The notes: a model not told the origin generated them from the sequence alone. A stretch of 15,427 bases of DNA from an uncultured Janibacter sp. (GCA_946222495.1 CAMICF010000050.1:1-15427), one strand, 5' to 3'. Numbered from the stretch's first letter, positions 1-8,697 are shown. Translations and numbers: made by a program.

Positions 1-1218
1 CCCGAGAAGGCCGCCGACACCACCGCGGAGCAGCCGTGGCCCGTGCGCGTGCTGAGCATGAAGATCGCGGACTACGTCGACAAGATGTCCGTCACCTGGG
101 TCGAGGGGCAGGTCGTCCAGCTCAACCGGCGTCCCGGCGCCCGCACCGCCTTCCTCACCCTGCGTGACCCCGACGTGGACATGTCCCTCTCGTGCATGGT
201 CCGGGTCAACGCCCTCGACGCCATGCCCGCCCCGCTCGGCGAGGGCGCCCGCGTCGTCGTCCAGGCCAAGCCGAACTACTGGCCGCAGCGCGGCTCCTTG
301 ACGATGGACGTGCGGCAGCTGCGGCCCGTCGGCGTCGGCGAGCTCCTCGCCCGCATCGAGTACCTCAAGCAGAACCTCCGCTCCGAGGGGCTCTTCGACG
401 CCTCCCGCAAGCGTCCGCTCCCCTTCCTCCCCCGCCGCGTCGGCCTCGTCTGCGGGCGGGGCAGCGCCGCCGAGCGCGATGTCGTGGAGAACGCGCACCG
501 CAGGTGGCCGGGCCTCCCCTTCGCCATCCGGCAGGTCGCCGTGCAGGGCACCAACGCCGTGAGCGAGGTGAGCACCGCCATCGCCGAGCTCGATGCCCTC
601 GAGGATGTCGACGTCATCGTCGTCACGCGCGGCGGCGGGGCGGTCGAGGACCTGCTGCCCTTCAGCAACGAGGCGATGGTGCGTGCCGTCGCGAAGGCCC
701 GGACCCCCGTCGTCAGCGCCATCGGGCACGACGTCGACACGCCGCTGCTCGACCTCGTCGCCGACGTCCGCGCCTCGACCCCGACCGATGCCGCCAAGCT
801 CGTCTGCCCCGACGCCGCCGCCGAGCGGGCCGGCATCGCCGATGCGCGCGCCCGCGCCCGGACGAGCCTGGCCACCCGCGTGGACCGCGAGCGCCGCCGC
901 CTCGTCGACCTCACCTCGCGGCCGGTGCTCACCGACCGGACGGCCTTCGTCCGCGCCCAGCGCGAGGTCATCGAGGCGCTGCACCGTCGGGCGCACGGCC
1001 GGGTCGAGGCCCGCCTGCACCGCGAGCGCGACCGGGTCGGTCACCTGCGGGCCCAGGCCCGGGTCCTCTCCCCCGCCTCCACGCTCGAGCGTGGCTATGC
1101 CATCGTCCAGCGGCCCGAAGGGGAGGTCATCGCCTCCCGCGAGGCCCTCGCCGTCGACGAGCTGCTGCGGGTCACCGTCTCCGACGGCGACTTCGCCGTG
1201 CGGGTCACCGACTCCTGA
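1..1218 (+). CDS. xseA: Exodeoxyribonuclease VII large subunit (5' end outside window)
   Basis: Large, catalytic subunit of exonuclease VII, a cytoplasmic nuclease that degrades single-stranded DNA to oligonucleotides together with XseB and serves in repair and recombination. The reading frame is open back to base 1. The residues before the first candidate GTG (base 43) already look like the family N-terminus (EQPWPVRVLS), so the true start is probably upstream of the window. The N-terminal OB-fold nucleic-acid-binding domain is visible (VTWVEGQVVQ at about bases 94-123). It is followed by the catalytic domain with the family-typical TRGGGAVEDLLPFSNE and SAIGHDVDTPLLD stretches (about bases 625-765), then an Arg-rich helical region and a C-terminal ERGYAIV element near 1087-1107. 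The stop is TGA at 1216-1218. xseB follows after 48 bases, the usual arrangement. Confidence 0.96.
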   Translation, partial: PEKAADTTAEQPWPVRVLSMKIADYVDKMSVTWVEGQVVQLNRRPGARTAFLTLRDPDVDMSLSCMVRVNALDAMPAPLGEGARVVVQAKPNYWPQRGSLTMDVRQLRPVGVGELLARIEYLKQNLRSEGLFDASRKRPLPFLPRRVGLVCGRGSAAERDVVENAHRRWPGLPFAIRQVAVQGTNAVSEVSTAIAELDALEDVDVIVVTRGGGAVEDLLPFSNEAMVRAVAKARTPVVSAIGHDVDTPLLDLVADVRASTPTDAAKLVCPDAAAERAGIADARARARTSLATRVDRERRRLVDLTSRPVLTDRTAFVRAQREVIEALHRRAHGRVEARLHRERDRVGHLRAQARVLSPASTLERGYAIVQRPEGEVIASREALAVDELLRVTVSDGDFAVRVTDS

Positions 1219-1254
1219 GGGCGTCGGAGGCTGGGGCAGCGGTGCCCCGCGACC

Positions 1255-1266
1255 TAGAGTGGCGCC
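1255..1266 (+). promoter_or_regulatory. Putative leaderless promoter of xseB
   Basis: TAGAGT at 1255-1260 fits the actinobacterial -10 consensus TANNNT and ends exactly six bases before the ATG of xseB. Transcription would begin at or next to the A of the start codon. No Shine-Dalgarno sequence is present in this gap, which supports a leaderless mRNA. I see no clear -35 box. xseB may also be read through from xseA. Confidence 0.5.
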
Positions 1267-1476
1267 ATGGCCGAAGAGCAGGAGCAGACCGACGTCGCCG
1301 ACCTCAGCTACGAGGAGGCCCGGCAGGAGCTCGTCGAGCTCGTCGCCCGCCTCGAAGGGGGCCAGGCCGGCCTCGAGGAGAGCATGCGGCTCTGGGAGCG
1401 CGGCGAGGCGCTGGCGGCCCACTGCGAGGCCTGGCTCGACAAGGCGGAGGCGAGCCTCGCGACGAGCGAGGAGTAG
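1267..1476 (+). CDS. xseB: Exodeoxyribonuclease VII small subunit
   Basis: Small subunit of exonuclease VII; several copies of this helical protein bind each XseA subunit and are needed for nuclease activity. The 69-residue product has the family signature SYEEARQELVELVARLEGG at residues 14-32, followed by LEESMRLWERGEAL. Its acidic, all-helical character and length match the family. It lies 48 bases after xseA on the same strand. ATG at 1267 is the natural start: the product has the normal N-terminal length, and a TAGAGT -10 box sits six bases upstream, suggesting leaderless initiation rather than simple coupling to xseA. Confidence 0.95.
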   Translation: MAEEQEQTDVADLSYEEARQELVELVARLEGGQAGLEESMRLWERGEALAAHCEAWLDKAEASLATSEE

Positions 1477-1488
1477 CAGGCACGGCCA

Positions 1489-1506
1489 CGCCACGACCAC
1501 GTGGCG
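1489..1506. terminator. Possible terminator hairpin between xseB and the DUF4245 gene
   Basis: CGCCACG (1489-1495), loop ACCA (1496-1499), CGTGGCG (1500-1506) form a perfect 7-bp stem in the 45-base gap between two convergent genes. There is no T-tract, as is common for actinobacterial terminators. It could serve either strand. The stem is short, so this is tentative. Confidence 0.4.
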
Positions 1507-1521
1507 CGCCCTCGCGGTTGA

Positions 1522-2127
1522 TCAGCCCCGGGGCTTGGCCTCGACGAGACGGTCGGCGAAGCCCTCGAGCTGCTTCCAGCTGCCCGTCCCGGTGACGACG
1601 GTCGTCAGCTCGCCCTTCGCGTCGGGCTCCTGGACCAGGCTGCGCTGGGTCTGCCCCTCGCGGTCGCGCCTGACCCACGTCTCGCCGCCCTTCGTCGTCA
1701 CGGTCCCGGCCGTCGCGCCCTCGTTGGTCTGAACGTCGACCCACTCCGCGCCGGGGTCCACGGCCTGCCGGACGGACACGTGCTCCTCGTCCGGGGTGGT
1801 GTACCCGGCGTTCCAGGTCATCGCGTCGCCGGTGGACTTCTCGTAGCGGACGCTCGTCGCGACCCACCCCTTCGGGAGGCCTTCCGGGTAGGCGAAGGGC
1901 TCCCCGGCCTGCTGGGCCCGGTGCTGAGCCGCCTCCGCGACGTCGATCTTCTCGGCCGGCTGCTCGTTGCTCTGACCGGAGACGACGTACCACCCGAGGA
2001 GGATCGCGAGGATGACGAGCATCGACCGGATCATGTTCGCCGCGGTGCCCTTGGCGTAGTGGCTCGCGCCCCGCGCGGGCGGCGGCGTCTCCTGGGCGGA
2101 CTCGGGGGCGGAACTCATGGAGGACAT
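1522..2127 (-). CDS. DUF4245 family single-pass membrane protein
   Basis: A 201-residue protein of unknown function matching the actinobacterial DUF4245 family. A Pro/Ala-rich cytoplasmic N-terminus (residues 1-30) precedes one hydrophobic segment (about 32-50, MIRSMLVILAILLGWYVVSG). An extracytoplasmic domain of about 150 residues follows, containing YPEGLPKGWVATSVRY near its start and WKQLEGFADRL near its end. The layout resembles a membrane-anchored extracytoplasmic domain, and no catalytic motif is evident. Its position between xseB and glpX on the opposite strand is common in actinobacteria and supports the family call. ATG at 2127 gives the longest product. An in-frame ATG at 2118 is equally possible, and neither has a good ribosome binding site. 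Function unknown. Confidence 0.85.
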   Translation of the reverse strand: MSSMSSAPESAQETPPPARGASHYAKGTAANMIRSMLVILAILLGWYVVSGQSNEQPAEKIDVAEAAQHRAQQAGEPFAYPEGLPKGWVATSVRYEKSTGDAMTWNAGYTTPDEEHVSVRQAVDPGAEWVDVQTNEGATAGTVTTKGGETWVRRDREGQTQRSLVQEPDAKGELTTVVTGTGSWKQLEGFADRLVEAKPRG

Positions 2128-2128
2128 G

Positions 2129-2152
2129 GTCGCACGCGCCCGGGGGTGCGAC
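2129..2152. promoter_or_regulatory. Inverted repeat over the glpX promoter (candidate operator)
   Basis: GTCGCAC (2129-2135) and GTGCGAC (2146-2152) are perfect 7-bp inverted arms separated by 10 bases. The element sits between two divergent genes. Its right arm ends four bases before the TAGGCT -10 box of glpX, so it covers the expected -35 region. A transcription factor binding site is the simplest reading, but no cognate regulator can be named. Confidence 0.4.
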
Positions 2153-2155
2153 AGA

Positions 2156-2161
2156 TAGGCT
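2156..2161 (+). promoter_or_regulatory. -10 box of the glpX promoter
   Basis: TAGGCT at 2156-2161 matches TANNNT. Transcription would start near 2168, giving a leader of about 28 bases that contains the glpX ribosome binding site AAGGGAG (2185-2191), four bases before the ATG. No convincing -35 box is present, and the expected position overlaps the inverted repeat at 2129-2152. Confidence 0.5.
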
Positions 2162-2195
2162 CTGGCGCGACGAGCACCACGCCCAAGGGAGAACC

Positions 2196-3215
2196 ATGAG
2201 CCAGTCCAGCACGCCCGCCCCCAGCGCCGGGGTCATGCACCCCGACCGGAACCTGGCGATGGAGCTGGTCCGCGTCACCGAGGCCGCCGCCCTCGCCGGC
2301 GGCCGGTGGGTCGGCCGCGGCGACAAGAACCGCGCCGACGGTGCCGCCGTCGACGCCATGCGCACGATGATCTCCGGCGTCCAGATGAACGGCGTCGTCA
2401 TCATCGGTGAGGGCGAAAAGGACGAGGCCCCGATGCTCTACAACGGCGAGGAGGTCGGTGACGGCCTCGGCGCCGCCTGCGACGTCGCCGTCGACCCCAT
2501 CGACGGGACCACCCTCACGGCGAAGGGGATGACCAACGCCGTCTCCGTCATGGCCGTGGCCGACCGCGGCACGATGTACGACCCGAGCGCGGTCTTCTAC
2601 ATGGACAAGCTCGTCACCGGCCCGGAGGCCGCCGACGCCGTCGACATCCGCCTGCCCGTCGCGGAAAACATCCGCCGCATCGCCAAGGCCAAGAACACCC
2701 AGCCCGAGGACGTCACCGTCGTCATCCTCGACCGCCCGCGGCACGCCGACCTCGCCGAGGAGGTCCGTGCCGCCGGCGCCCGGATCCGCTTTATCTCCGA
2801 CGGTGACGTCGCCGGAGCGATCATGGCCGCCCGCCCCGACACCGGCATCGACCTGCTCCTCGGGATCGGCGGCACCCCCGAGGGGATCATCACCGCCTGC
2901 GCCATCAAGTGCCTCGGCGGGGTCATCCAGGGCCGGCTGTGGCCGCGCGACGACGAGGAGCGCCAGCACGCCATCGACTCGGGCCACGACCTCGACCAGG
3001 TGCTCACGACCGACGACCTCGTCCAGACGGACAACTGCTACTTCGTCGCCACGGGCATCACCGACGGCGAGCTCCTCCGCGGCGTGCGCTACCGCGCCGG
3101 CGGGGCGACGACGGAGTCCCTCGTCATGCGCAGCAAGTCCGGCACGACCCGGATCGTCGAGGCGCACCACAACCTGCCCAAGGTCCAGAGGCTCTCCCCC
3201 GAGCTCAGCTCCTGA
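2196..3215 (+). CDS. glpX: Class II fructose-1,6-bisphosphatase
   Basis: GlpX-type phosphatase that hydrolyses fructose 1,6-bisphosphate to fructose 6-phosphate, the committed step of gluconeogenesis, in the cytoplasm. The 339 residues carry the metal-binding and catalytic signatures of the Li-sensitive phosphatase superfamily: GEGEKDEAP at residues 71-79 and DPIDGT at 100-105. GIGGTPEGI follows in the C-terminal half. Length is normal for the family. ATG at 2196 is supported by AAGGGAG just upstream. In most actinobacteria GlpX is the main or only fructose bisphosphatase, so the gene is probably important for growth on non-sugar carbon. The next gene starts two bases after the stop, indicating co-transcription and translational coupling with a sugar kinase. 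Confidence 0.96.
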   Translation: MSQSSTPAPSAGVMHPDRNLAMELVRVTEAAALAGGRWVGRGDKNRADGAAVDAMRTMISGVQMNGVVIIGEGEKDEAPMLYNGEEVGDGLGAACDVAVDPIDGTTLTAKGMTNAVSVMAVADRGTMYDPSAVFYMDKLVTGPEAADAVDIRLPVAENIRRIAKAKNTQPEDVTVVILDRPRHADLAEEVRAAGARIRFISDGDVAGAIMAARPDTGIDLLLGIGGTPEGIITACAIKCLGGVIQGRLWPRDDEERQHAIDSGHDLDQVLTTDDLVQTDNCYFVATGITDGELLRGVRYRAGGATTESLVMRSKSGTTRIVEAHHNLPKVQRLSPELSS

Positions 3216-3217
3216 TC

Positions 3218-4165
3218 ATGGCGGGCCGTCGCTCGGCGCCGAGTCCGACCCTCGTCATCGGGGAGTCCCTCATCGACGTCCTCCGCACCCCGGACGGGGC
3301 GACCGCCCGGCACGTCGGCGGCAGCCCGCTCAACGTGGCGGTGGGCCTGGCCCGGCTCGACCACCGGGTCTCGCTGGCCACGCGCTTCGGTCGTGACGAG
3401 GGCGGGGCCGCCATCGGGGCCCACATCTCGGAGGCCGGGGTCGCCCTCGTCTCGGGCAGCGACCGGGCCGAGGACACGAGCACGGCCACCGCGACGCTCG
3501 ACGAGGACGGGCGAGCGGAGTACACCTTCGACATCGCCTGGCGGGTGCCCGAGCTGCTCGAGCGCACCGGGCACCTGCACACCGGCTCCATCGGGGCCCT
3601 CATGCCGCCCGGCGGGGTCGACGTCCTCGCGGCGATGGACGGCGGCCGACGCGTCGGGACAGTCTCCTACGACCCGAACATCCGGCCGGCGCTCCTCCGC
3701 GACCGGGGCGCCACCCTCGAGGAGGTCGAGCGCCGGGTCGCCGTCAGCGACGTCGTCAAGGCGAGCGACGACGACCTCGAGTGGCTCGCCGGACGTCCCC
3801 TCGACGAGGACGAGATCGCCGACTGGCTGACGAGCTGGCGCGATCTCGGACCGAGACTCCTCGTCTGCACCCGCGGCGCGAAGGGAGCGGTGACGGTCCT
3901 CCCTTCCGGTCGCCTCGTCACCGTGCCCGGCAGGACCGTCGACGTCGCCGACACGGTCGGTGCGGGCGACTCCTTCATGGCCGGGCTTCTCTCCGGGCTC
4001 CTCGACGCGGGCCTCCTCGGCGGGCCGGACGCCCGGTCACGCCTGCGCAAGGCCCGCGGATCGGCGGTCACCCCCGCCGTCTCGCGGGGCATCGCGGCCT
4101 CCGCCGTGACCGTCGCCCACCCCGGCGCGCACGCACCGAGCCGCGCCGACCTCGCACGACCTTAA
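3218..4165 (+). CDS. PfkB-family carbohydrate kinase (fructokinase-like)
   Basis: A 315-residue ribokinase/PfkB-family kinase, predicted to phosphorylate a sugar with ATP in the cytoplasm. The N-terminal substrate-binding GGSPLNVA motif is at residues 34-41, DPNIRP at 152-157, and the C-terminal anion-hole/catalytic signature DTVGAGDSF at 245-253, with D251 as the predicted catalytic base. The pattern is closest to the fructokinase branch, but the substrate cannot be settled by eye. The ATG at 3218 lies two bases after the glpX stop, and the open frame before it runs through glpX codons, so this start is preferred. No strong Shine-Dalgarno is visible, so initiation probably depends on ribosomes leaving glpX. 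The last codons and the TAA stop fall inside the first copy of the 24-bp repeat at 4153-4208. Confidence 0.9.
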   Translation: MAGRRSAPSPTLVIGESLIDVLRTPDGATARHVGGSPLNVAVGLARLDHRVSLATRFGRDEGGAAIGAHISEAGVALVSGSDRAEDTSTATATLDEDGRAEYTFDIAWRVPELLERTGHLHTGSIGALMPPGGVDVLAAMDGGRRVGTVSYDPNIRPALLRDRGATLEEVERRVAVSDVVKASDDDLEWLAGRPLDEDEIADWLTSWRDLGPRLLVCTRGAKGAVTVLPSGRLVTVPGRTVDVADTVGAGDSFMAGLLSGLLDAGLLGGPDARSRLRKARGSAVTPAVSRGIAASAVTVAHPGAHAPSRADLARP

Positions 4166-4208
4166 GGAGATGCGGCTCTCCCGGCGCACGACCTTAAGGA
4201 GATGCGGC
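4153..4208. repeat. Pair of perfect 24-bp direct repeats, each an imperfect palindrome; possible bidirectional terminator
   Basis: Copies at 4153-4176 and 4185-4208 are identical and separated by 8 bases (32-bp period). Each reads CGCA, CGA, CCTTAAGG, AGA, TGCG, GC. The first 22 bases form an imperfect palindrome centred on the self-complementary CCTTAAGG, with 8 of 11 positions symmetric. Because of that symmetry, a transcript of the pair can fold into one long hairpin with stems of 4, 8 and 4 bp separated by two 3x3 internal loops and a 10-base apical loop. The pair lies between convergent genes: copy 1 contains the stop codon of the PfkB kinase, and copy 2 lies just beyond the stop of the ABC ATPase. 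Termination of both transcripts is a reasonable role. Protein binding is an alternative. Confidence 0.8.
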
Positions 4209-4210
4209 CG

Positions 4211-5464
<1,254 letters not shown>

Positions 5465-5496
5465 GGGAGGTTCTCCAGTTCTTTCAGGGGCGCGGG

Positions 5497-6354
5497 TCAG
5501 CCCTTGACGGCGCCCGAGGTCAGGCCGGCGACGATCCGGCGCTGGAAGAGCAGGACGAGGATGACGACGGGGATCGTCACGACGACCGAGGCCGCCATGA
5601 TCGCGCCCGTCGGCTGCTCGAACTGGCTCGCCCCGGTGAAGAAGGCGAGCGCGGCCGGCACGGTGCGGGCCTGGTCCGAGGTCAGCGAGATCGCGAAGAC
5701 GAAGTCGTTCCACGCCACGAAGAAGGTGATGATCGCCGTCGTGAAGACACCGGGGCTCGCGAGCGGGATGATCACCTTGCGGAAGGCCTGCCAGCTCGAG
5801 GCCCCGTCCACCTGCGCGGCCTGCTCCATCTCCCACGGGATCTGCTGGAAGAAGGCCGACATCGTCCAGATGGAGAGCGGCAGCGTCAGCGCGAGGTACG
5901 GGATGACCAGGCCGGGGATCGTGTCGAAGAGCCCGATCCGGCTCCACACCTCGAAGAGCGGGGTCACCATGGCGACGACGGGGAAGAAGCTCACCGCGAG
6001 CGCGGTCGTGAGGATCATCTTCTTGCCCTTGAACTCCAGGCGGGAGATGGCGTACGCGCAGAACATCGCGAGCACGACGGAGATCAGCGTCGAGAGCAGG
6101 CAGACGATGAGCGAGTTGCGCAGCGCCGGCATGAAGAGGTCGCTCGCCCCTCCGGTGAAGATCAGCTTGTAGTTCTCCAGCGTCGGGTCCTTCGGCCAGA
6201 AGTTGCCGAGAACGCTCTTGTCGGGGTTGGCCAGGTCGGCGGCGCTCTTGAGGGAGAGCGAGAGCATCCACAGCAGCGGCAGCCCGGTCCAGATCATGAT
6301 CGGGACCGCCAGCACGCTCCAGAGCCCGGTTCCCTTGGCACTCGTCTTCGCCAT
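5497..6354 (-). CDS. sugB: Sugar ABC importer permease (MalG/SugB type)
   Basis: Inner permease subunit, 285 residues, with about six hydrophobic segments, the first near residues 12-35. The cytoplasmic EAA loop, which docks on the ATPase, is EQAAQVDGASSWQAFRKVI followed by IPLASP. The C-terminus, FQRRIVAGLTSGAVKG, is nearly the same as I recall for mycobacterial SugB, as is the preceding FTGASQFEQPTGAI. The ATG at 6354 lies one base beyond the stop of the partner permease, so the two are translationally coupled. Together with the other subunits it should form a type I ABC importer in the cytoplasmic membrane. Trehalose is the likely but unproven substrate. Confidence 0.94.
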   Translation of the reverse strand: MAKTSAKGTGLWSVLAVPIMIWTGLPLLWMLSLSLKSAADLANPDKSVLGNFWPKDPTLENYKLIFTGGASDLFMPALRNSLIVCLLSTLISVVLAMFCAYAISRLEFKGKKMILTTALAVSFFPVVAMVTPLFEVWSRIGLFDTIPGLVIPYLALTLPLSIWTMSAFFQQIPWEMEQAAQVDGASSWQAFRKVIIPLASPGVFTTAIITFFVAWNDFVFAISLTSDQARTVPAALAFFTGASQFEQPTGAIMAASVVVTIPVVILVLLFQRRIVAGLTSGAVKG

Positions 6355-6355
6355 G

Positions 6356-7270
6356 TCAGCTCCTCCCCTCGGCCAGGTCGACCTTGAATCCCTTGACGAA
6401 CAGCGCCGCGATGATGAGCACGCAGAGGAAGAGGATCACCGACAGCGCCGACCCGAGGCCGATCTCCGTCCGGTCGATGGTCTGCCGGTAGATGAGCATC
6501 GACAGGGAGTCGGTGTCGTTGGACCCGCCGGTCATGATGAAGATGTTGTCGAAGATGCGGAAGGCGTCGAGGGTGCGGAAGAGCAGCGCCACCATGACGG
6601 CCGCCTTCATGCTCGGCAGGACGACCTTGACGAGGACCTGCCACCAGGACGCCCCGTCGACCTTCGCCGCCTCCTCCATCGACGTGTCGACCTGGGCCAG
6701 GCCGGCGAGGAGGAGCAGGGACATGAAGGGGGTCGTCTTCCAGATCTCCGAGAGGGAGATGACGAAGACCGCCGGCCAGAAGCTGCCGAACCAGTCGAAG
6801 TTCTCGCTCACCCCGGGGACCCACTGGGTCCACCGGTTCACGAAGCCGGTGTCGGTCTGGAAGGCGTAGAGCCAGGTGAAGCCGGAGACGACGGTGATGA
6901 TCGAGTACGGGATGAGCACGACCGTGCGCAGCGTCCGCCGCGGGATGACGATCCGGTGCATCACCAGCGCGATGGTGAAGCCGAGGACGAGCTCGACGAC
7001 CACGGTGATGATCGTGACGAGCACCGTCATCCACATGGCCCGCCAGAAGACCGGGTCGGTGAGGGCGACGACGTAGTTGTTCAGCCCGACGAAGGAACGG
7101 TTGTCCGGGTCGGTCATCCGGTAGGCGAAGAAGCTGTTGTAGACCGCCTGGAGGATCGGGTAGGCGGTGACGAGGAGCATGACGACGAAGGCCGGCATCG
7201 CCAGCTTCCAGCCGAGTCGCTGCTCCGCCCTGGCCCGGTCGGAGAGGTGCGGTGTCTTCGCGGCACTCAC
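6356..7270 (-). CDS. sugA: Sugar ABC importer permease (MalF/SugA type)
   Basis: Partner permease, 304 residues, with about six membrane segments; the first is near residues 25-47 (MPAFVVMLLVTAYPILQAV). The EAA loop EEAAKVDGASWWQVLVKVV contacts the ATPase. Stretches such as EIWKTTPFMSLLLLAGLA and LLFRTLDAFRIFDNIFIMTGG closely resemble mycobacterial SugA as I remember it, which points to the trehalose-importer branch rather than maltose or glycerol phosphate. The start is a GTG at 7270 whose bases overlap the TGA stop of the binding-protein gene (GTGA, 4-bp overlap). This marks translational coupling and excludes the much longer open frame that runs antisense-like through the binding-protein gene. 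Confidence 0.93.
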   Translation of the reverse strand: MSAAKTPHLSDRARAEQRLGWKLAMPAFVVMLLVTAYPILQAVYNSFFAYRMTDPDNRSFVGLNNYVVALTDPVFWRAMWMTVLVTIITVVVELVLGFTIALVMHRIVIPRRTLRTVVLIPYSIITVVSGFTWLYAFQTDTGFVNRWTQWVPGVSENFDWFGSFWPAVFVISLSEIWKTTPFMSLLLLAGLAQVDTSMEEAAKVDGASWWQVLVKVVLPSMKAAVMVALLFRTLDAFRIFDNIFIMTGGSNDTDSLSMLIYRQTIDRTEIGLGSALSVILFLCVLIIAALFVKGFKVDLAEGRS

Positions 7271-8580
7271 AGCAGCGCATCCCCCTTCAGCACGTCCTCG
7301 AGGAGCTTCGTCGCCTGCTTCGGCGTCGTGTCCGGGTCGACGGACCCGGGCGGGCTGTACTCCTCCTGGAGCCCCGCCGAGACGTCGCCGTAGTACTGCG
7401 TCAGCGGGCGGGGGGCGCTCGTGTCGAGCGAGTACCGGATGTCCTGGGCCATCGGGAACTCCTTCTTCACGGCCGGGTCGTCGTAGACCGCCTTGCGGGC
7501 CGCCGGGTTGCCCGTGCCGAGCATGTAGGCCGTCTGGCTCTTCTGCGAGGTGAGGCACTCGACGGCGTCCCAGGCCTCGTCCGGCTGCTCGGAGGAGTCG
7601 CTCACGCCCATCTCGATGCCGCCGAGCGGGGGCTTGGACTGCTCGCCCTCGACCGTCTCCGGGTACCGCGCCCACGCGAGGTCGTCCATCCACTCGACGT
7701 CGGCGCCCTTGAGGGCGGCGTAGACGTAGGGCCAGTTGAGCATGAAGCCGGCGTTCTCGTTCTGGAACATGTCGAGCGCCGTCGTCTCGGTCGTCGACCC
7801 CATCGCGGGTCCGCCGACCCCCGCCTCGGAGAGGTCCTGGATGACCTTCGCGGCCTTCTTGCCGCCGGGGGACTCGAGACCGAACTCCAGGTCCTCGCCG
7901 TCGGCCTCGGGGTTCTCGACGATGTGGCCGCCGCCGCCCTCGACGAGGGCGTTGATCCAGGCGACGTAGCCCTCGTAGGGGGAGGCCTGGACCCCGATGT
8001 TCGTGTCGGTCTTCTTTGCGGCCTGGATGAGCTGGTCCCAGGTCACCGGCTTCTCCATGTCGAGGCCGGCCTTCTTCGCGATGGACTTGCGGTACCAGAG
8101 GAGCTGGGTGTTGGCCCAGAAGGGCGCCGCGACCATCTCGTCCTTCCACATGGCGTTCTTCACCGCGGGCTCGACGACGTCCTCGGTGAAGGTCTTCTGC
8201 TGGTCCTCGGGCACGGGTGCCAGGTAGCCGGCCTCGGCGAACTCGGCGACGAAGACCGGGTCGATCGACATGATGTCGACCCCGGTGTCGCCCGAGGCGA
8301 GACGGCGGAGCAGCTGCTGGCGCTGGTCCGTGGCGTCGTTGGGCAGCATCTGGATGCTGATGTCGTACTTCCCCTTGGAGGCGTCCGTGCACTCCTTGGC
8401 CAGCTGGGCCTGCCCGCCGCCCGCGGGGTCCGAGCCACCACCGTCGGGGTTGATGTACCAGGTGAGCTGGGTGGCCCCACCCGAGCCGTCGTCGCCGCCG
8501 CCGCACGCGGCGAGCCCCAGCGCGGCCGCCGTGCCGGCCGCCGCCACGAATGCGATCCGACCTCGTCGTCGTGCGTTCAC
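7267..8580 (-). CDS. lpqY: Sugar-binding lipoprotein of ABC importer (LpqY-like)
   Basis: Extracytoplasmic solute-binding protein (437 residues) that captures the sugar and delivers it to the SugA/SugB permease. A lipoprotein signal peptide is clear: basic MNARRRGR, hydrophobic core, lipobox LAAC with the lipidated cysteine at residue 26, then a Gly/Ser/Asp linker. The mature part has a family 1 solute-binding fold. Segments such as DVDIMSIDP-like (GVDIMSIDPVFVAEFAEAGY) and WANTQLLWYR are shared with mycobacterial LpqY in my recollection. The start is GTG at 8580, giving a normal signal peptide; AAAGGA lies about ten bases upstream. It is first in the four-gene operon and has its own promoter. 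No sugar regulator gene is adjacent. Confidence 0.92.
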   Translation of the reverse strand: MNARRRGRIAFVAAAGTAAALGLAACGGGDDGSGGATQLTWYINPDGGGSDPAGGGQAQLAKECTDASKGKYDISIQMLPNDATDQRQQLLRRLASGDTGVDIMSIDPVFVAEFAEAGYLAPVPEDQQKTFTEDVVEPAVKNAMWKDEMVAAPFWANTQLLWYRKSIAKKAGLDMEKPVTWDQLIQAAKKTDTNIGVQASPYEGYVAWINALVEGGGGHIVENPEADGEDLEFGLESPGGKKAAKVIQDLSEAGVGGPAMGSTTETTALDMFQNENAGFMLNWPYVYAALKGADVEWMDDLAWARYPETVEGEQSKPPLGGIEMGVSDSSEQPDEAWDAVECLTSQKSQTAYMLGTGNPAARKAVYDDPAVKKEFPMAQDIRYSLDTSAPRPLTQYYGDVSAGLQEEYSPPGSVDPDTTPKQATKLLEDVLKGDALL

Positions 8581-8611
8581 GTCGCCCCGTCCTTTCGTCC
8601 TGCCGATCTGA

Positions 8612-8641
8612 TGTCTACACCCCCGACGTGTCCCGAGTCAC
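8612..8641 (-). promoter_or_regulatory. Putative promoter of the lpqY-sugABC operon
   Basis: On the minus strand, TAGACA (complement of 8612-8617), preceded by TG (TGTAGACA), forms a -10 element. GTGACT (complement of 8636-8641), four of six matches to TTGACA, lies 18 bases upstream. Transcription would begin near 8604, giving a leader of about 25 bases. Confidence 0.45.
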
Positions 8642-8657
8642 GGTTACGTGCCGGTGA
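8638..8657. promoter_or_regulatory. Imperfect palindrome at the lpqY -35 region (weak operator candidate)
   Basis: Twenty bases centred on ACGT, beginning TCAC and ending GTGA, match their own reverse complement at 14 of 20 positions. The site overlaps the -35 box of the sugar importer operon. Importer operons of this kind are often controlled by LacI-type regulators, whose sites are palindromes of about this length, but no such regulator is encoded in the window. Confidence 0.25.
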
Positions 8658-8697
8658 TCTTCGTCCCGGGATGGATTCGTGATGGCCCGGGCGGGAT

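Noticed and set aside
43..45. GTG at 43 as the start of xseA.
   Set aside because: Residues encoded before it (EQPWPV) already match the family N-terminus, so the true start is most likely before the window.
4165..4171. AAGGAGATG within the repeats as a ribosome binding site plus start codon.
   Set aside because: The gap between AAGGAG and ATG is far too short, and the following frames are shadows of sugC.
4153..4208. CRISPR array or attachment-site interpretation of the 24-bp repeat pair.
   Set aside because: There are only two copies, the spacer is 8 bases, and no cas, integrase or tRNA gene is nearby.
7271..8506. Upstream extension of the sugA frame to a 716-residue product.
   Set aside because: The added part runs through the binding-protein gene in another frame and is Arg/Gly/Pro-rich filler; the GTG at 7270 gives a normal permease N-terminus.
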